DNA of 21,923 nt, taken from assembly GCA_937949745.1 (NCBI GenBank), contig CALECM010000064.1, positions 1-21,923 on the forward strand. Direction: 5' to 3'. The notes under the pieces are model-generated. The model was not told the origin of the DNA and searched no databases. It saw only the letters and a program-made list of their open reading frames with translations. Below are positions 13,601-21,923 of this stretch, piece by piece. The translations under genes were made by a program, and so were the position numbers. Each line of letters opens with the position of its first letter. The first letter of the stretch is position 1. The DNA comes from an uncultured Bacteroidales bacterium (lineage in GTDB: Bacteria; Bacteroidota; Bacteroidia; Bacteroidales; WCHB1-69).

Positions 13601-15042
13601 GAACGGATTATTTTAAAGAACTGGATGATGCCTTGGATAAATATGCGGAAAAAAACAAAGATACCTATCAGCAACAAATTGTCGATAATACCAAAACCTT
13701 CCAGCATCTTAAAGATAATGCCGAAAAGCAACTAGAACAAGGCGTTATTTCCCGGGAGCAATATAATGAGGTAATTTTAAAACTTGAGGAAAAGCGGGTT
13801 GAAAATGAAAAACAGATCATTATTGCCGGAGAGCTGGATAAAATAAAAAAGCAAACGGAAATCCGGGAAAAGTATGGCCTTATCTCTAATGAAGAATACC
13901 GTCAAAAATCCCTTGATTCGCTTAAAAAACTTTTTGATGAAGGACTATTATCTTATGAAGATTTCATTAAGCAATCAGATCAGCTAAAAGGATTATCATC
14001 CGGTTTATTTACATCGGACTCTTCTAATGATCTGGCACTACTTGACCAGGCATTACAGGATGGTTTGATAAGTTACGAAGATTACCTGCAGGCAAAAGAA
14101 AATCTCTTCGAAAAATATGGAGAGAAAGAAGAAGGCAATGAAAGAAAACGAAGGCGAGCTATACAAAATATTTTGCGGGAATCCCTGTCCGCGATTTCAT
14201 CCATGGTTCAATCTTCCTATGAGCGTCAATTTGCGGATCTTGAAATAAATAAAAACCGTGAGCTCGCCTTGGTTGGTGATAATGCGGACAAACGTGCGGA
14301 AATTGAAGATAAATACGGGGCATTAAAATTCGAACTGGAGAAAAAACAGGGTAGGGCAACCATGGCTGTTGATATGGTGGAATTATGGGCAGCAACTGCG
14401 CTGGGTGCTGTACAGGCCTGGGCATCGTCGATGCAGCTGGGTCCTATTGCCGGACCGATTGCGGCGGGCATACTCATCTCTCTTCTTACTGGCGCAGCTG
14501 CTCTTCAATCCGCTAACCTGGCCAAGCAACAACAGGCATTAGAATCTATGACTTACGAATCATCCCGATCTACATCACCTTCAGTAACCACAACCATACC
14601 GGATGTGGTATCCGGATATAAGGAAGGAGGGTATACCGGTGATGGATATATCTATGAACCGGCCGGCATTGTGCATCGTAACGAATATGTTACACCTGCT
14701 GATGTGGTAGAGGATCCCCGCTCTATTAATGCACTTCGCGCCCTGGAATCCATACGCATTCAGAAAGGTCACCGAAAGAACCGGTTATTTCCAAAAGGAA
14801 AGATAACAGATGGATTTGATGAAGGAGGGTTTACCGGATATCCATCAACTGCAAATGCTGCAATAAGTCCATTGCTGGGTGTAATCGGGCAAGCTCTAAC
14901 ACATAATGCTCAAGCATTAGAAAACAATGCCGAAGTGATGAAAAAGCTGGAAGAAAATGGCGTTATGGCATTCATTAACTATAACCAGGTTACCACGGAA
15001 AATCAAAAAATGACCCAAATAAAATCAAGAAACCAAAAATAA
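10699..15042 (+). CDS. Phage tail tape measure protein (1447 aa)
   Basis: Tape measure proteins span the tail lumen, set tail length and help DNA pass the host membrane. The size, the order before other tail genes and the architecture are typical: N-terminal coiled coil (about 20-135), a PhageMin_Tail-like core (about 145-480, with IAGSVGLATAAIGGFERSL, TGMTREEVEALNKEF and GLAKEDILDFTRSID), hydrophobic segments near 500-523 and 621-646, long charged coiled coil (about 860-1200), a Gly/Ala-rich hydrophobic region (about 1226-1280) and a Gly-rich C-terminus (GGYTGDGYIYEPAGIVH, near 1310-1330). Four short motifs of the form G[LV][IL]Sx-E-x-[YF] occur near residues 1015, 1060, 1082 and 1122. Start 10699 follows the promoter closely. 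The tail would be a long, siphovirus- or myovirus-like tube. Confidence 0.93.
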   Translation: MAVYEKARVRVDIDTNARSQSKDVNELNKKLIELNQIRKSAISQNDYKKVQQTEKEIRKVSKELKTLTNDLLSVDKVLKNLSGVSYNELNAAYTKTRKELRSLGRDTDEYKQKLTELNQIVAERNKANREMNIQSGTHYEKVNQRFLAIAGSVGLATAAIGGFERSLKQYVDQYSVYDDVLADVMKTTGMTREEVEALNKEFRLIDTRTSVNELNKIAEIGGRIGLAKEDILDFTRSIDIANVALGDSFSSADEIANMLGKLREAFTQTKNLQIDEAYLRIGSAINEVDANTNATAGNITQFARNLGSLTESFKPAVSEAIALGAAFEESSIEAQVASRAYGIVLRTAATDVEGFAKVMRQPIEEIKDLINSNPLEFFLQFSESLKGLNATTTAKILKELSLNADGVNKAIGAASDNTDRFREILELSNDAFEKNTSLLDEFNIKNNNTAAGLEKARNSLDEVKKELGEQFIPVITRSTEVTTGFFSAVSSGIKFLSENKALLLILVAAYSKYLFSLGETILLKGKELTVDKLAVQQLKIKNTLDNISLALSSRRAAAQLKQEAVHKTLTAQKLLENTATLQGIAADKASRNAINAETAAKLANQKATEAATRAQMAAKVAWSTMPWGAILTAVTALGVGIYKLATNTTAAEKAMKQFNEQSAKEEANARMLFSALEKTTMGSDEYRKILEKLKELYPDIISSMINEKGELEDIEKAYTQVTQAIQEKIAAQIKEQTITDAIAKSLENQRDQLGDIRRRLLRQGFGEEFISIFSSDVIKAINDGQEFDQILATLNDKFSEVDITGHIWGGIARDISSMVWANREMNQTVSDTEKLFSSILGISKQQTDEIQKQQKAQGNNSDDPLGDERDLEEYKKYLQERLKALQESSNKEKLIAIKAYQESQMSTADKEIYEKALQDIEFKFLQQKIDLYKKGSAERIAAELEYYNKFISIKEKENAEEAKIHQKRTDYFKELDDALDKYAEKNKDTYQQQIVDNTKTFQHLKDNAEKQLEQGVISREQYNEVILKLEEKRVENEKQIIIAGELDKIKKQTEIREKYGLISNEEYRQKSLDSLKKLFDEGLLSYEDFIKQSDQLKGLSSGLFTSDSSNDLALLDQALQDGLISYEDYLQAKENLFEKYGEKEEGNERKRRRAIQNILRESLSAISSMVQSSYERQFADLEINKNRELALVGDNADKRAEIEDKYGALKFELEKKQGRATMAVDMVELWAATALGAVQAWASSMQLGPIAGPIAAGILISLLTGAAALQSANLAKQQQALESMTYESSRSTSPSVTTTIPDVVSGYKEGGYTGDGYIYEPAGIVHRNEYVTPADVVEDPRSINALRALESIRIQKGHRKNRLFPKGKITDGFDEGGFTGYPSTANAAISPLLGVIGQALTHNAQALENNAEVMKKLEENGVMAFINYNQVTTENQKMTQIKSRNQK
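13741..14090 (+). repeat. Four degenerate GLIS-type motifs in the tape measure protein
   Basis: GVISREQYNE (residue 1015), GLISNEEYRQ (1060), GLLSYEDFIK (1082) and GLISYEDYLQ (1122) follow one pattern, each followed by a charged helix. The form resembles the short SHOCT-like helical motif. They probably arose by internal duplication; spacing is 45, 22 and 40 residues. Confidence 0.55.
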
Positions 15043-15047
15043 AAAAC

Positions 15048-18000
15048 ATGGCATATTTAGTTACATTCCCTAATTCAAACAGCAATCATTTTTTTGTCGA
15101 TAACCCAATCCGGGTGAGATTGGAAGCTAACAATAACCCCGTGCAATCTTCCTATGCATTGATTCAGGTCAGGCAGTCAAACCGGGAAATATTCAGCTAC
15201 CGGGGTAGTTTTTATCAGGGTATGTGTGAGTTTAATATATCCGACTCATTAAAGGGATTGGTGGATGTGGATATATCAAATACTGTATTTATAGATTACT
15301 ATGCTAATTCTGTGAATAGTATTATAGTAAGATCCACTTTTTACGACGCGGATGATAACATACAGCATCAAACCAATTTTAATATTTATATTCACGCAGG
15401 GGGAGTAAGCAATGACCTTTTCCGTCAGCTTTTACAACGTCCTGACCGCGATATTTTCGGAGTAAAAATCTATAAGAAAAATTCCCGCAAAATTCTCACC
15501 AACCGGATTAATATATATGTTACCATGGAAGAGCTTAAAAGCTGTCCATTTTCTTTATGGAATTATATCATGGGAAATCCCGCATGCGATTTACGGATTT
15601 ATTGCGGAACCCAAACCTTTTCCTCCCCGGTATCGCTTACCGCTTCACCATACACAATCGCCAATATCTCATTATTTGATGCATTTAATAATCTGATGTC
15701 AAACTTTACAGAGGAAGAATTGGCAAATCAAAAAGTATTTTTTGAACTTTCCGATAACTTAACCGGAACTGGTTATTCCAATGTTGCCCAATTATTCTAC
15801 CTGATAAAACCACAGGAAACCAAAAACAGCAGGATACTGTTATTTAGGAATTCGTGGGGTGTTTTCGAGGCGTTAGAAGTAAACGGAATGTTTACCGGGG
15901 AAATTGAAAATGAGAGTAATACAATTATGGTTTATGATTATGACACAGACAGCTATATTGAAAAAGAGGATGAGAGAGCCGGCATAAGGACTGTTTTCCG
16001 CGGGGAAACTGCTTTTGTGAACAATGATCGCCTTGCTTTTATGCGGGATTTCTATTCCAGTAAAGAGGTATATTTACTGGAGAAAAATGGGAAAATGGAA
16101 AAAGTTATCCTTACTGATAAAAATCAAATTTTCTATCAGGATGATAAAAAAATCACCTCATTACCCGTTAGTTTTTACCTTGCCCAAACAGAGACCAAAT
16201 ACACTATTATTGAGGATATATCAGCTGAACCCTATATTTTAATCACTCCGCCTGAGATCCACACTCAGGATGAATTTGCCACATATCAGATTCTTGTCGA
16301 AACTAATGGATCCTTCAACCTTGAAAGTGATGCCGACTGGCTTTCATTTGATCCTGAACACGGGATTGGTAATACCATTGTTAATATAAATGTCTTAGAT
16401 AATACAACATTAACACAGCGCCAAGGTACGATAAGGGCTATACTTGACCAGGATAGCATTTCTTCGGCATGTAATTTAATACAGGAAGCCAAAAAGGTAT
16501 TATCAGTGAACGTGGATTCCATAATCCTTTCTTCCGAAAATGACTATGCGGAAACATTCAGCATAACTTCTAACAGATCGTGGCAATTAACAGGAGAAAG
16601 GTTAATATTTTCTCCAAGTGAAGGTGTGGGGAATGCCACTATCCGGGTGAGCTCTCCGGTTCCAACGGGGCGAGAAGATTATTCGTCTTCTTTTATTCTT
16701 CAGGATAAGGGTTCGGATATGTCGGTAAATATACCATATAACATTAAAGGGCATGTACTTATTTTTGAATTCAACATCAAAGAGATGACACTTCAATACG
16801 ATGCTACAAATTATGTGATCACAGGATTCTCTAACGCAAAAGGATTGTATATTGGAGCAAGTCGCCTTCAATACGGTGATGTTTTAAGCGCATATTACCA
16901 GGTAGAAGGAGTAGATATCCGCAATGGTGAATACATCCCAGGGGATCCCGGCGCAACTGGCATTTATGAATTTGGTATTCCGTTCACATTCTTGACTAAT
17001 AATACGGATCAAATAAAAGACAGGGTTATTACCCTTCAGGAAGCTTATAATCTTGCCGATGCCGACACTATGACTATTTTACAGCTGGCCGAACATGAAC
17101 AACCCTACCTAAATATCAATCCTCAGGAGTTTGCCTTCCCCAACCTACTTCCCGTTGATCCGCAGGACTTAAACATTTCCTCCAATATTAACAGCCACAT
17201 TGAATATGATCCACAACTAATTGAATTCAATCCAAGTAGTGGTGAAGGTGATTGGATTTCAAAGGTGAAAGCGGTGAAGGAGCATACCGGTTTTGAACAA
17301 CGAGCCATTTTAGCTATCGTAAAATCAGACGGTATAACACCGCAGATCTCACTGAATATAACATCCAAACAGGCTGGCAAAACCCCTTTTATGACTCCGG
17401 AACACTCAACCTATGATGTTTTCGACACCGGCGGTTGGGTAATTATAAAAGGCACAGGCAATTTTCCCAATCCACATTTTATTTACGGAGATAATATTTC
17501 AGAGGAAAACTTAATAATTCCTGATCGATACCTTGTTAATGGTAATGAAGTATACAACCATGCGAATATTCCATCCGCATCACATAACCAATATCAGTGG
17601 GAGATTGAAATTGAAGTCACTAGAATCCCGTCTGATAACCGGGAATATAAATTGGTTATAACCGATGCAGTATATGCCGACCAGGTAACACCGGTAACCA
17701 TAACGGTTAATCGCATGGAAATGCCTGCCAACTTATCCGTAACACCGACATCATTAACTTTTATAACTGCAGGTGGAGCGAGCATCATACAAGTAACCAC
17801 AAATGACCGCTTTGAAATACTTGACCTTATGCCGGAAGAAAATTACACGGGAAGCCTTTACTGGGATAATAATAATACCGCCCTTGGGAAAATATTCTTC
17901 AATTACTCAGGCAATCCGGAAGATGGAACAATTGAAGTGATAGCAGGGGAGAATCCATTATATGAGTCAAAGTCAAGGGCTATCGTAATAAATGGCATTG

Positions 18001-19829
18001 TTTCAAGAATACAATCGCAGGTAGATATCAACCAGCAGGCGGTAACAGATCAATATTTTATCACAGATTACGATGATTTTAAGGAACTGGCATCACGGGT
18101 TAATAACGCTACCGAGCATCAGGGTTCCCGATTCCCGGGAGGAACTCCTGGTTATGCAGGGAAAACTTTTACTGTCCCCCAAAATACAATAATTGATTTT
18201 GGGAACGATGAATTCGAAGGTATCGGGACGATTGATGACAATAATATACGCCCATTTAGAGGTGTTTTGTCATTTGGAGAAGGTTCTAAAATTACTAATT
18301 TTAATATTAAGAGGCCTTCCGGATCAGGCCCGGTGTATGTCTCTGCTTTATTAAATATAGTACAGAATGCCAATATTAAAGGCGTAGCCATAGAAGGAAA
18401 TATAAATAATGAAGTGAGTTCGGACTCCATAATATGTTCTTTGATAGGGCTCATATATCATGATTCCGGGGAAGATATGACAAGGGTGACTGCATGTCAC
18501 AGTGCGGTTAATATCAATTCTACGGGAGGGGTAGCAGTGATTGGTATTAATATGGGTGATCTTTGGATTAGGGATTCATGGAACTCAGGAAATCTAACGG
18601 CGCGAGGTAATTCATCGGTGGCTTTCCTTGCTCACAATTTGAATAAAGCAAGAATAGAGAAGGTGGTAAATTCAGGTAATATTTCTTATGATGGAGACCC
18701 TGCCGGCCGCGGTATTTGCGCCGGTATCTTAGGTCATTCTACCGAGGTACTTGATAATGATAAGCTGGTGATTCTGAATTGCGCCAATTACGGTAAAATC
18801 AGCACCAATTCCACAAATACGGATTATCAATCCCCTGAAAACGGATGTGCTGCCGGTATACTCGGGGTGGTTGAAAATCCGGATGAAATGCAGCTTACAC
18901 TCGACAAGTGTCTTAATACAGGCGTCATAACGGCAGGTGTTTGGGGGAATATCGCATGTATTAAAGAAACTGATATGTACTGTTATTTTGATTCAATCAA
19001 GAACGGGCATTCGCCTGGATGGCCGAGTTATGTCTATGACGGAAATGGCAAGATCACTGCCGATCTCGCTAACGGAGACGCCCTGTTTCCTGTTGAACAA
19101 TGGGAAGATCCATGGTATTACGAAGGCGGATTTTACCCGAGGGTTAATGCATGGTTTATTTCAGATCCGGCAATGATTTTAGCGACCAGAATATCACCAT
19201 CGCCAATAGTTAACAGGCCTCTAAATGGTGATTTGATTGACCTGGTATCTGGTGAATCAGCCGCCATCACGGATCCGGCTGCCGGTTACCCGTTTTTTGT
19301 TTCAGATCCAGCAGATGAAACCCGGCAATGTCTCAGAATAAATGCGGGAAAACAGTCTATATTTCCAACCGCTCCCATCCTGAGACTTGCCGCTAACGGG
19401 TTTTACTCGAATAAACTTTATGAGTTTTATTACTATCCGTTGGATAATGCCGGCACCCAATTTATTATGACTACCACCGATGACGCGAACGGTAATTTCG
19501 GCTTTCATTTTCAAAAGAATTCAACACAATACCAATGGGGTATGATAGACAACACCACGCGTTTATATCGTACATTTCCCGTATCCGATATAGCCTTAAA
19601 TCAGTGGCATAAGGTCCAGATTAGTTTTAAGGAAGAGCTGGATACTAACCCTCAGGTTCGGCAGGTTACGCTGAATATAGACGACGGAATATATATTGAA
19701 ACCATAGATTACACCAAATCCATCGACACGGAACGCAACTGCGTTTTCGGCTCTTCGGCATGGAACTACTTTAACAGTTTTCCGCTTCATGGGCTTATTA
19801 AAGATTTTCAAGTTATTAACCTCATATAA
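15048..19829 (+). CDS. Mosaic tail / adhesion protein with BACON-like, beta-solenoid and LamG-like parts (1593 aa)
   Basis: Probable tail fibre or distal tail protein. Residues 1-390 form a phage-type N-terminus, beta-rich (YLVTFPNSNSNHFFVDNP). Up to four BACON/Ig-like modules follow near 394-480 (SDADWLSFDPEHGIGN), 483-568 (NRSWQLTG...FSPSEGVGN), 686-775 and 895-985 (LSVTPTSLTF). BACON domains are carbohydrate- or mucin-associated in Bacteroidota. Residues about 1007-1305 look like a beta-solenoid with GLUG-like turns (WNSGNLTARGN, VNSGNISYDGD, ANYGKIS, LNTGVITAG). The C-terminus (about 1445-1593) resembles a LamG/concanavalin-like sandwich (IALNQWHKVQISF ... LHGLIKDFQV). This suggests binding to surface glycans. 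It starts five bases after the tape measure stop. Domain names are from visual recognition only. Confidence 0.7.
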   Translation: MAYLVTFPNSNSNHFFVDNPIRVRLEANNNPVQSSYALIQVRQSNREIFSYRGSFYQGMCEFNISDSLKGLVDVDISNTVFIDYYANSVNSIIVRSTFYDADDNIQHQTNFNIYIHAGGVSNDLFRQLLQRPDRDIFGVKIYKKNSRKILTNRINIYVTMEELKSCPFSLWNYIMGNPACDLRIYCGTQTFSSPVSLTASPYTIANISLFDAFNNLMSNFTEEELANQKVFFELSDNLTGTGYSNVAQLFYLIKPQETKNSRILLFRNSWGVFEALEVNGMFTGEIENESNTIMVYDYDTDSYIEKEDERAGIRTVFRGETAFVNNDRLAFMRDFYSSKEVYLLEKNGKMEKVILTDKNQIFYQDDKKITSLPVSFYLAQTETKYTIIEDISAEPYILITPPEIHTQDEFATYQILVETNGSFNLESDADWLSFDPEHGIGNTIVNINVLDNTTLTQRQGTIRAILDQDSISSACNLIQEAKKVLSVNVDSIILSSENDYAETFSITSNRSWQLTGERLIFSPSEGVGNATIRVSSPVPTGREDYSSSFILQDKGSDMSVNIPYNIKGHVLIFEFNIKEMTLQYDATNYVITGFSNAKGLYIGASRLQYGDVLSAYYQVEGVDIRNGEYIPGDPGATGIYEFGIPFTFLTNNTDQIKDRVITLQEAYNLADADTMTILQLAEHEQPYLNINPQEFAFPNLLPVDPQDLNISSNINSHIEYDPQLIEFNPSSGEGDWISKVKAVKEHTGFEQRAILAIVKSDGITPQISLNITSKQAGKTPFMTPEHSTYDVFDTGGWVIIKGTGNFPNPHFIYGDNISEENLIIPDRYLVNGNEVYNHANIPSASHNQYQWEIEIEVTRIPSDNREYKLVITDAVYADQVTPVTITVNRMEMPANLSVTPTSLTFITAGGASIIQVTTNDRFEILDLMPEENYTGSLYWDNNNTALGKIFFNYSGNPEDGTIEVIAGENPLYESKSRAIVINGIVSRIQSQVDINQQAVTDQYFITDYDDFKELASRVNNATEHQGSRFPGGTPGYAGKTFTVPQNTIIDFGNDEFEGIGTIDDNNIRPFRGVLSFGEGSKITNFNIKRPSGSGPVYVSALLNIVQNANIKGVAIEGNINNEVSSDSIICSLIGLIYHDSGEDMTRVTACHSAVNINSTGGVAVIGINMGDLWIRDSWNSGNLTARGNSSVAFLAHNLNKARIEKVVNSGNISYDGDPAGRGICAGILGHSTEVLDNDKLVILNCANYGKISTNSTNTDYQSPENGCAAGILGVVENPDEMQLTLDKCLNTGVITAGVWGNIACIKETDMYCYFDSIKNGHSPGWPSYVYDGNGKITADLANGDALFPVEQWEDPWYYEGGFYPRVNAWFISDPAMILATRISPSPIVNRPLNGDLIDLVSGESAAITDPAAGYPFFVSDPADETRQCLRINAGKQSIFPTAPILRLAANGFYSNKLYEFYYYPLDNAGTQFIMTTTDDANGNFGFHFQKNSTQYQWGMIDNTTRLYRTFPVSDIALNQWHKVQISFKEELDTNPQVRQVTLNIDDGIYIETIDYTKSIDTERNCVFGSSAWNYFNSFPLHGLIKDFQVINLI

Positions 19830-19841
19830 CGAAACAGAAAA

Positions 19842-21761
19842 ATGCTATCATTAAGAACAAAAGAAACCCATGAGTATTTTGAACTCGGGAACAAATTTTC
19901 CGAAAATTTTGAAAGAACTAATTCCATGTTAAATACCCAGGGAAGTTACAGCTATCCGTGTAGTATTCCGGCATCCGACCATAATCTGGCTATTATCAAC
20001 AACCCCCAGATTACAGACCGCAATAAAAGATACCAGTACCGCGAGCGGGTGATCCTGGAGAATGGCGCCCGATCCATTGAAGGTGATTTTTTCCTGGATA
20101 CCATTGATGAGAACATAAATTTTAATATCGATGTCTACGAAGGAAGTCTATTTGCCCGGATGAAAGACTTTAAGTTATCGGATCTTGAATGGGGCGGTGA
20201 ACGCCTATCAAAATATGCTGGTACAATAGAGCCCGATAATTGGGCGTGGGATAAGGAATTTCTGGAACAGGCATATAATGATAAAATTTATCCCGAATCC
20301 GACTGGGCTATTTTCCCGGTAGTATTATCCCATGACGAAAATACGGTCCATGTATTGAATAAAATTAAATTCAAACTTCCGGAAACACCTATAAAGGATA
20401 ACATTAGTTTTATTGGCGACCATATGGATTTTGCATCCACCAAAGGAGTTACCCCATTTCTTTATTTGATGTATGTATTGGATACAATGTTCGCTAATTT
20501 CAGGGTTAAAATCCAGATTAATGACCTTCAGGATATACCGGAATGGAATAGGATAGTAGTCATGAATAATGTGATTGACCTTCTTGCGGACCCGGACACC
20601 GGAACTATTAATTATAAATATCTTTTGCCCACATGCACTTGCAATGAATTTTTAAAGGCAGTTGAAAATACCTTTGCCTGTACTTTTTACATTAATGATA
20701 TCCTGGGTACCGTAAATATAAAAAGCCACAGAAAAACATTATTGGATCCGGTTGCTTACGATCTGACTCCTTATGTATTACGCCCTCCCCGTATTAAATA
20801 TGAGAATGCCACCAAAAGCCTCAAAGTTAAACCCGATACTTCACTTCCGGATGCCGGGTCTAATTACGAAACCATAGAGGAACTGCTGTCTGCTTTTTCA
20901 TCGCTAAGGGTTTATCAGTCGCTGGATCAAATACCAATCCAGGGAATATACAACCATAAGCAGTTATTTTATGTCTCCGATTTATTTGGCTTTTATAAAT
21001 ATACCAGCGATGCCCAAGGTAGGGTAACCGGTACGGAGCGGGAATCCTCCCTGATATTCACCAATCCCCACGATCCCGATAAGGACCTCATGGAGATCGA
21101 TACGGTCGCAAAATTGATGACAAACTATAGTTATGATCAGAATGTTATTATAGAGTGGATTGCTGATTTAACAGGTCAACCACTATATCCATGGCCTTTA
21201 AAACTTTTAGGATTTAAAGCACCAATGTTTCAACATGAAGTCCGAAAAATACGGTCGGAAAATTTATCTGCTGAAGATAAATATACCACAGAAAATGTAA
21301 TTTCTTTTTCGATTTTTCGTGGCCTTTATAATCTTAAATTAATCGATACGGCTTATGATTACACCAATTTAAAATGGCCAGCTGGAGATCTTTATGATAA
21401 TTTAAATGAGAATAATATTCCCCCATACCTTGAAAACGAAATAAAATTTCCTTGCGGAGTTACCTATGATAATAAAGAAATGTTCCAGCTGTTTTTTGAA
21501 CCAAATCCGCCGTATGCGCCTGGAAATTCCCTTTATGAGCTATGGCAACCGGTAAGTAAATGGTTTTATAATTCCTATGTAAAATTTTCATGCCATATGG
21601 ATATACCCTTGCATTTACTTCAAAAATTGGAACTATTCCAAAAAGTAAGGATTTTTAACCGGGAATATTTAATAGAGAGCTGGCAGGAAGAACACACCTT
21701 AAGGGGTGTTTATCTGGGAGAATTTATCTTAAGGAGTGTAACCCCGTATGCCCTGGATTAG
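19842..21761 (+). CDS. Phage tail protein, baseplate-hub-like (639 aa)
   Basis: Last tail gene. It is soluble, 639 aa, mixed alpha/beta, with no signal peptide, starting MLSLRTKETHEYFELGNKFSENFERTNSML. The order tape measure - large adhesion protein - this gene, and the repeated pattern of long beta stretches (VNIKSHRKTL, YLIESWQEEHTL, GVYLGEFILRSV at the C-terminus), suit a hub or tail-tip component. A gp27/late-control-D-like fold is my guess; I see no lysozyme or peptidase motif in it. The TAG at 21759-21761 overlaps the stop of the convergent recombinase gene, so no terminator lies between them. Confidence 0.55.
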   Translation: MLSLRTKETHEYFELGNKFSENFERTNSMLNTQGSYSYPCSIPASDHNLAIINNPQITDRNKRYQYRERVILENGARSIEGDFFLDTIDENINFNIDVYEGSLFARMKDFKLSDLEWGGERLSKYAGTIEPDNWAWDKEFLEQAYNDKIYPESDWAIFPVVLSHDENTVHVLNKIKFKLPETPIKDNISFIGDHMDFASTKGVTPFLYLMYVLDTMFANFRVKIQINDLQDIPEWNRIVVMNNVIDLLADPDTGTINYKYLLPTCTCNEFLKAVENTFACTFYINDILGTVNIKSHRKTLLDPVAYDLTPYVLRPPRIKYENATKSLKVKPDTSLPDAGSNYETIEELLSAFSSLRVYQSLDQIPIQGIYNHKQLFYVSDLFGFYKYTSDAQGRVTGTERESSLIFTNPHDPDKDLMEIDTVAKLMTNYSYDQNVIIEWIADLTGQPLYPWPLKLLGFKAPMFQHEVRKIRSENLSAEDKYTTENVISFSIFRGLYNLKLIDTAYDYTNLKWPAGDLYDNLNENNIPPYLENEIKFPCGVTYDNKEMFQLFFEPNPPYAPGNSLYELWQPVSKWFYNSYVKFSCHMDIPLHLLQKLELFQKVRIFNREYLIESWQEEHTLRGVYLGEFILRSVTPYALD

Positions 21762-21923
21762 AGCCCGAATTCAATACCGCGGATCTCTTCCGGATAGTCC
21801 TCTTCCAGGGTTTTCATGTATTCATAGGTCTGGTTAAGGGTTTTGTGCCTGTTTTGTTTCATTAAAACCGGTATATCCACCCCCTTATCACTCATCATTT
21901 TATTGCCGGTATGTTTGAGCGCG
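21758..21923 (-). CDS. Tyrosine recombinase / integrase, C-terminal fragment (gene continues beyond window)
   Basis: On the complement the frame is open from the window edge to TAA at 21758-21760, giving 54 residues. It contains the end of a phage-integrase catalytic domain: ALKHTGNKMMSDKGVDIPV, then QNRHKTLNQTYEYMK, where the His of RHKT and the second Tyr of TYEYM match the GHxS and nucleophile positions. The Arg of the usual HxxR (LRHT) is Lys here (LKHT); some Bacteroidota recombinases seem to carry KHTG, so this does not by itself mean loss of function. The rest of the gene lies outside. Sitting beside the last tail gene, it may be the prophage integrase and mark the right end of the prophage. 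Confidence 0.75.
   Translation of the reverse strand, partial: ALKHTGNKMMSDKGVDIPVLMKQNRHKTLNQTYEYMKTLEEDYPEEIRGIEFGL

Noticed and set aside
1..21923. CRISPR arrays, tRNA or rRNA genes, insertion sequences
   Set aside because: No regularly spaced direct repeats, no cloverleaf-like sequence and no transposase gene were seen anywhere in the window.

Overview
This window is most simply read as the late (structural) half of a tailed-phage prophage in a Bacteroidota host. Three things point to the host: two perfect Bacteroidetes-type sigma promoters (TTTG, 19-base spacer, TAnnTTTG), A-rich start regions without Shine-Dalgarno sequences, and gene families (BACON-domain tail protein, GH108-type lysis protein, Bacteroidetes-style tyrosine recombinases) typical of that phylum. 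No host gene is visible, so genus cannot be given.

Layout. 1-801 is the C-terminal nuclease part of the large terminase. After a 272-base gap holding a promoter, a tightly packed plus-strand operon (1074-6444) encodes an 80-aa protein, a portal-like protein, a probable head-tail connector, two unrecognised proteins, a holin, a GH108-like lysis protein and a small tail-completion-like protein. From 6445 to about 10620 the structural genes are interrupted by an AT-rich accessory module: umuC with its own promoter, umuD on the opposite strand ending tail-to-tail against it, a divergent regulatory gap, an unknown 168-aa gene, a complete tyrosine recombinase, a small overlapping protein and a 53-aa membrane protein. 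A strong terminator closes this module, and its T-tract runs straight into a second promoter that starts the tail genes: tape measure (1447 aa), a 1593-aa mosaic tail or adhesion protein, and a 639-aa hub-like tail protein. At the right edge the C-terminus of a second tyrosine recombinase converges on the last tail gene.

How it works together. Terminase and portal package DNA, and the connector and small proteins join head to tail. The tape measure, hub and fibre-like protein build the tail, and holin plus lysin release virions. The umuC/umuD pair would give a translesion polymerase. No major capsid protein or head protease is recognisable here; it probably lies upstream of the window.

Most notable: the UmuD homologue has Arg where the catalytic Lys should be; umuC and umuD are convergent rather than an operon; the GH108-like protein has Cys in place of the catalytic Glu; two genes of the accessory module share a leader element (hairpin with CGGCAA loop plus TAAGTCTAACAA exactly 13 bases before the ATG); and the two late promoters share an identical 16-base block.
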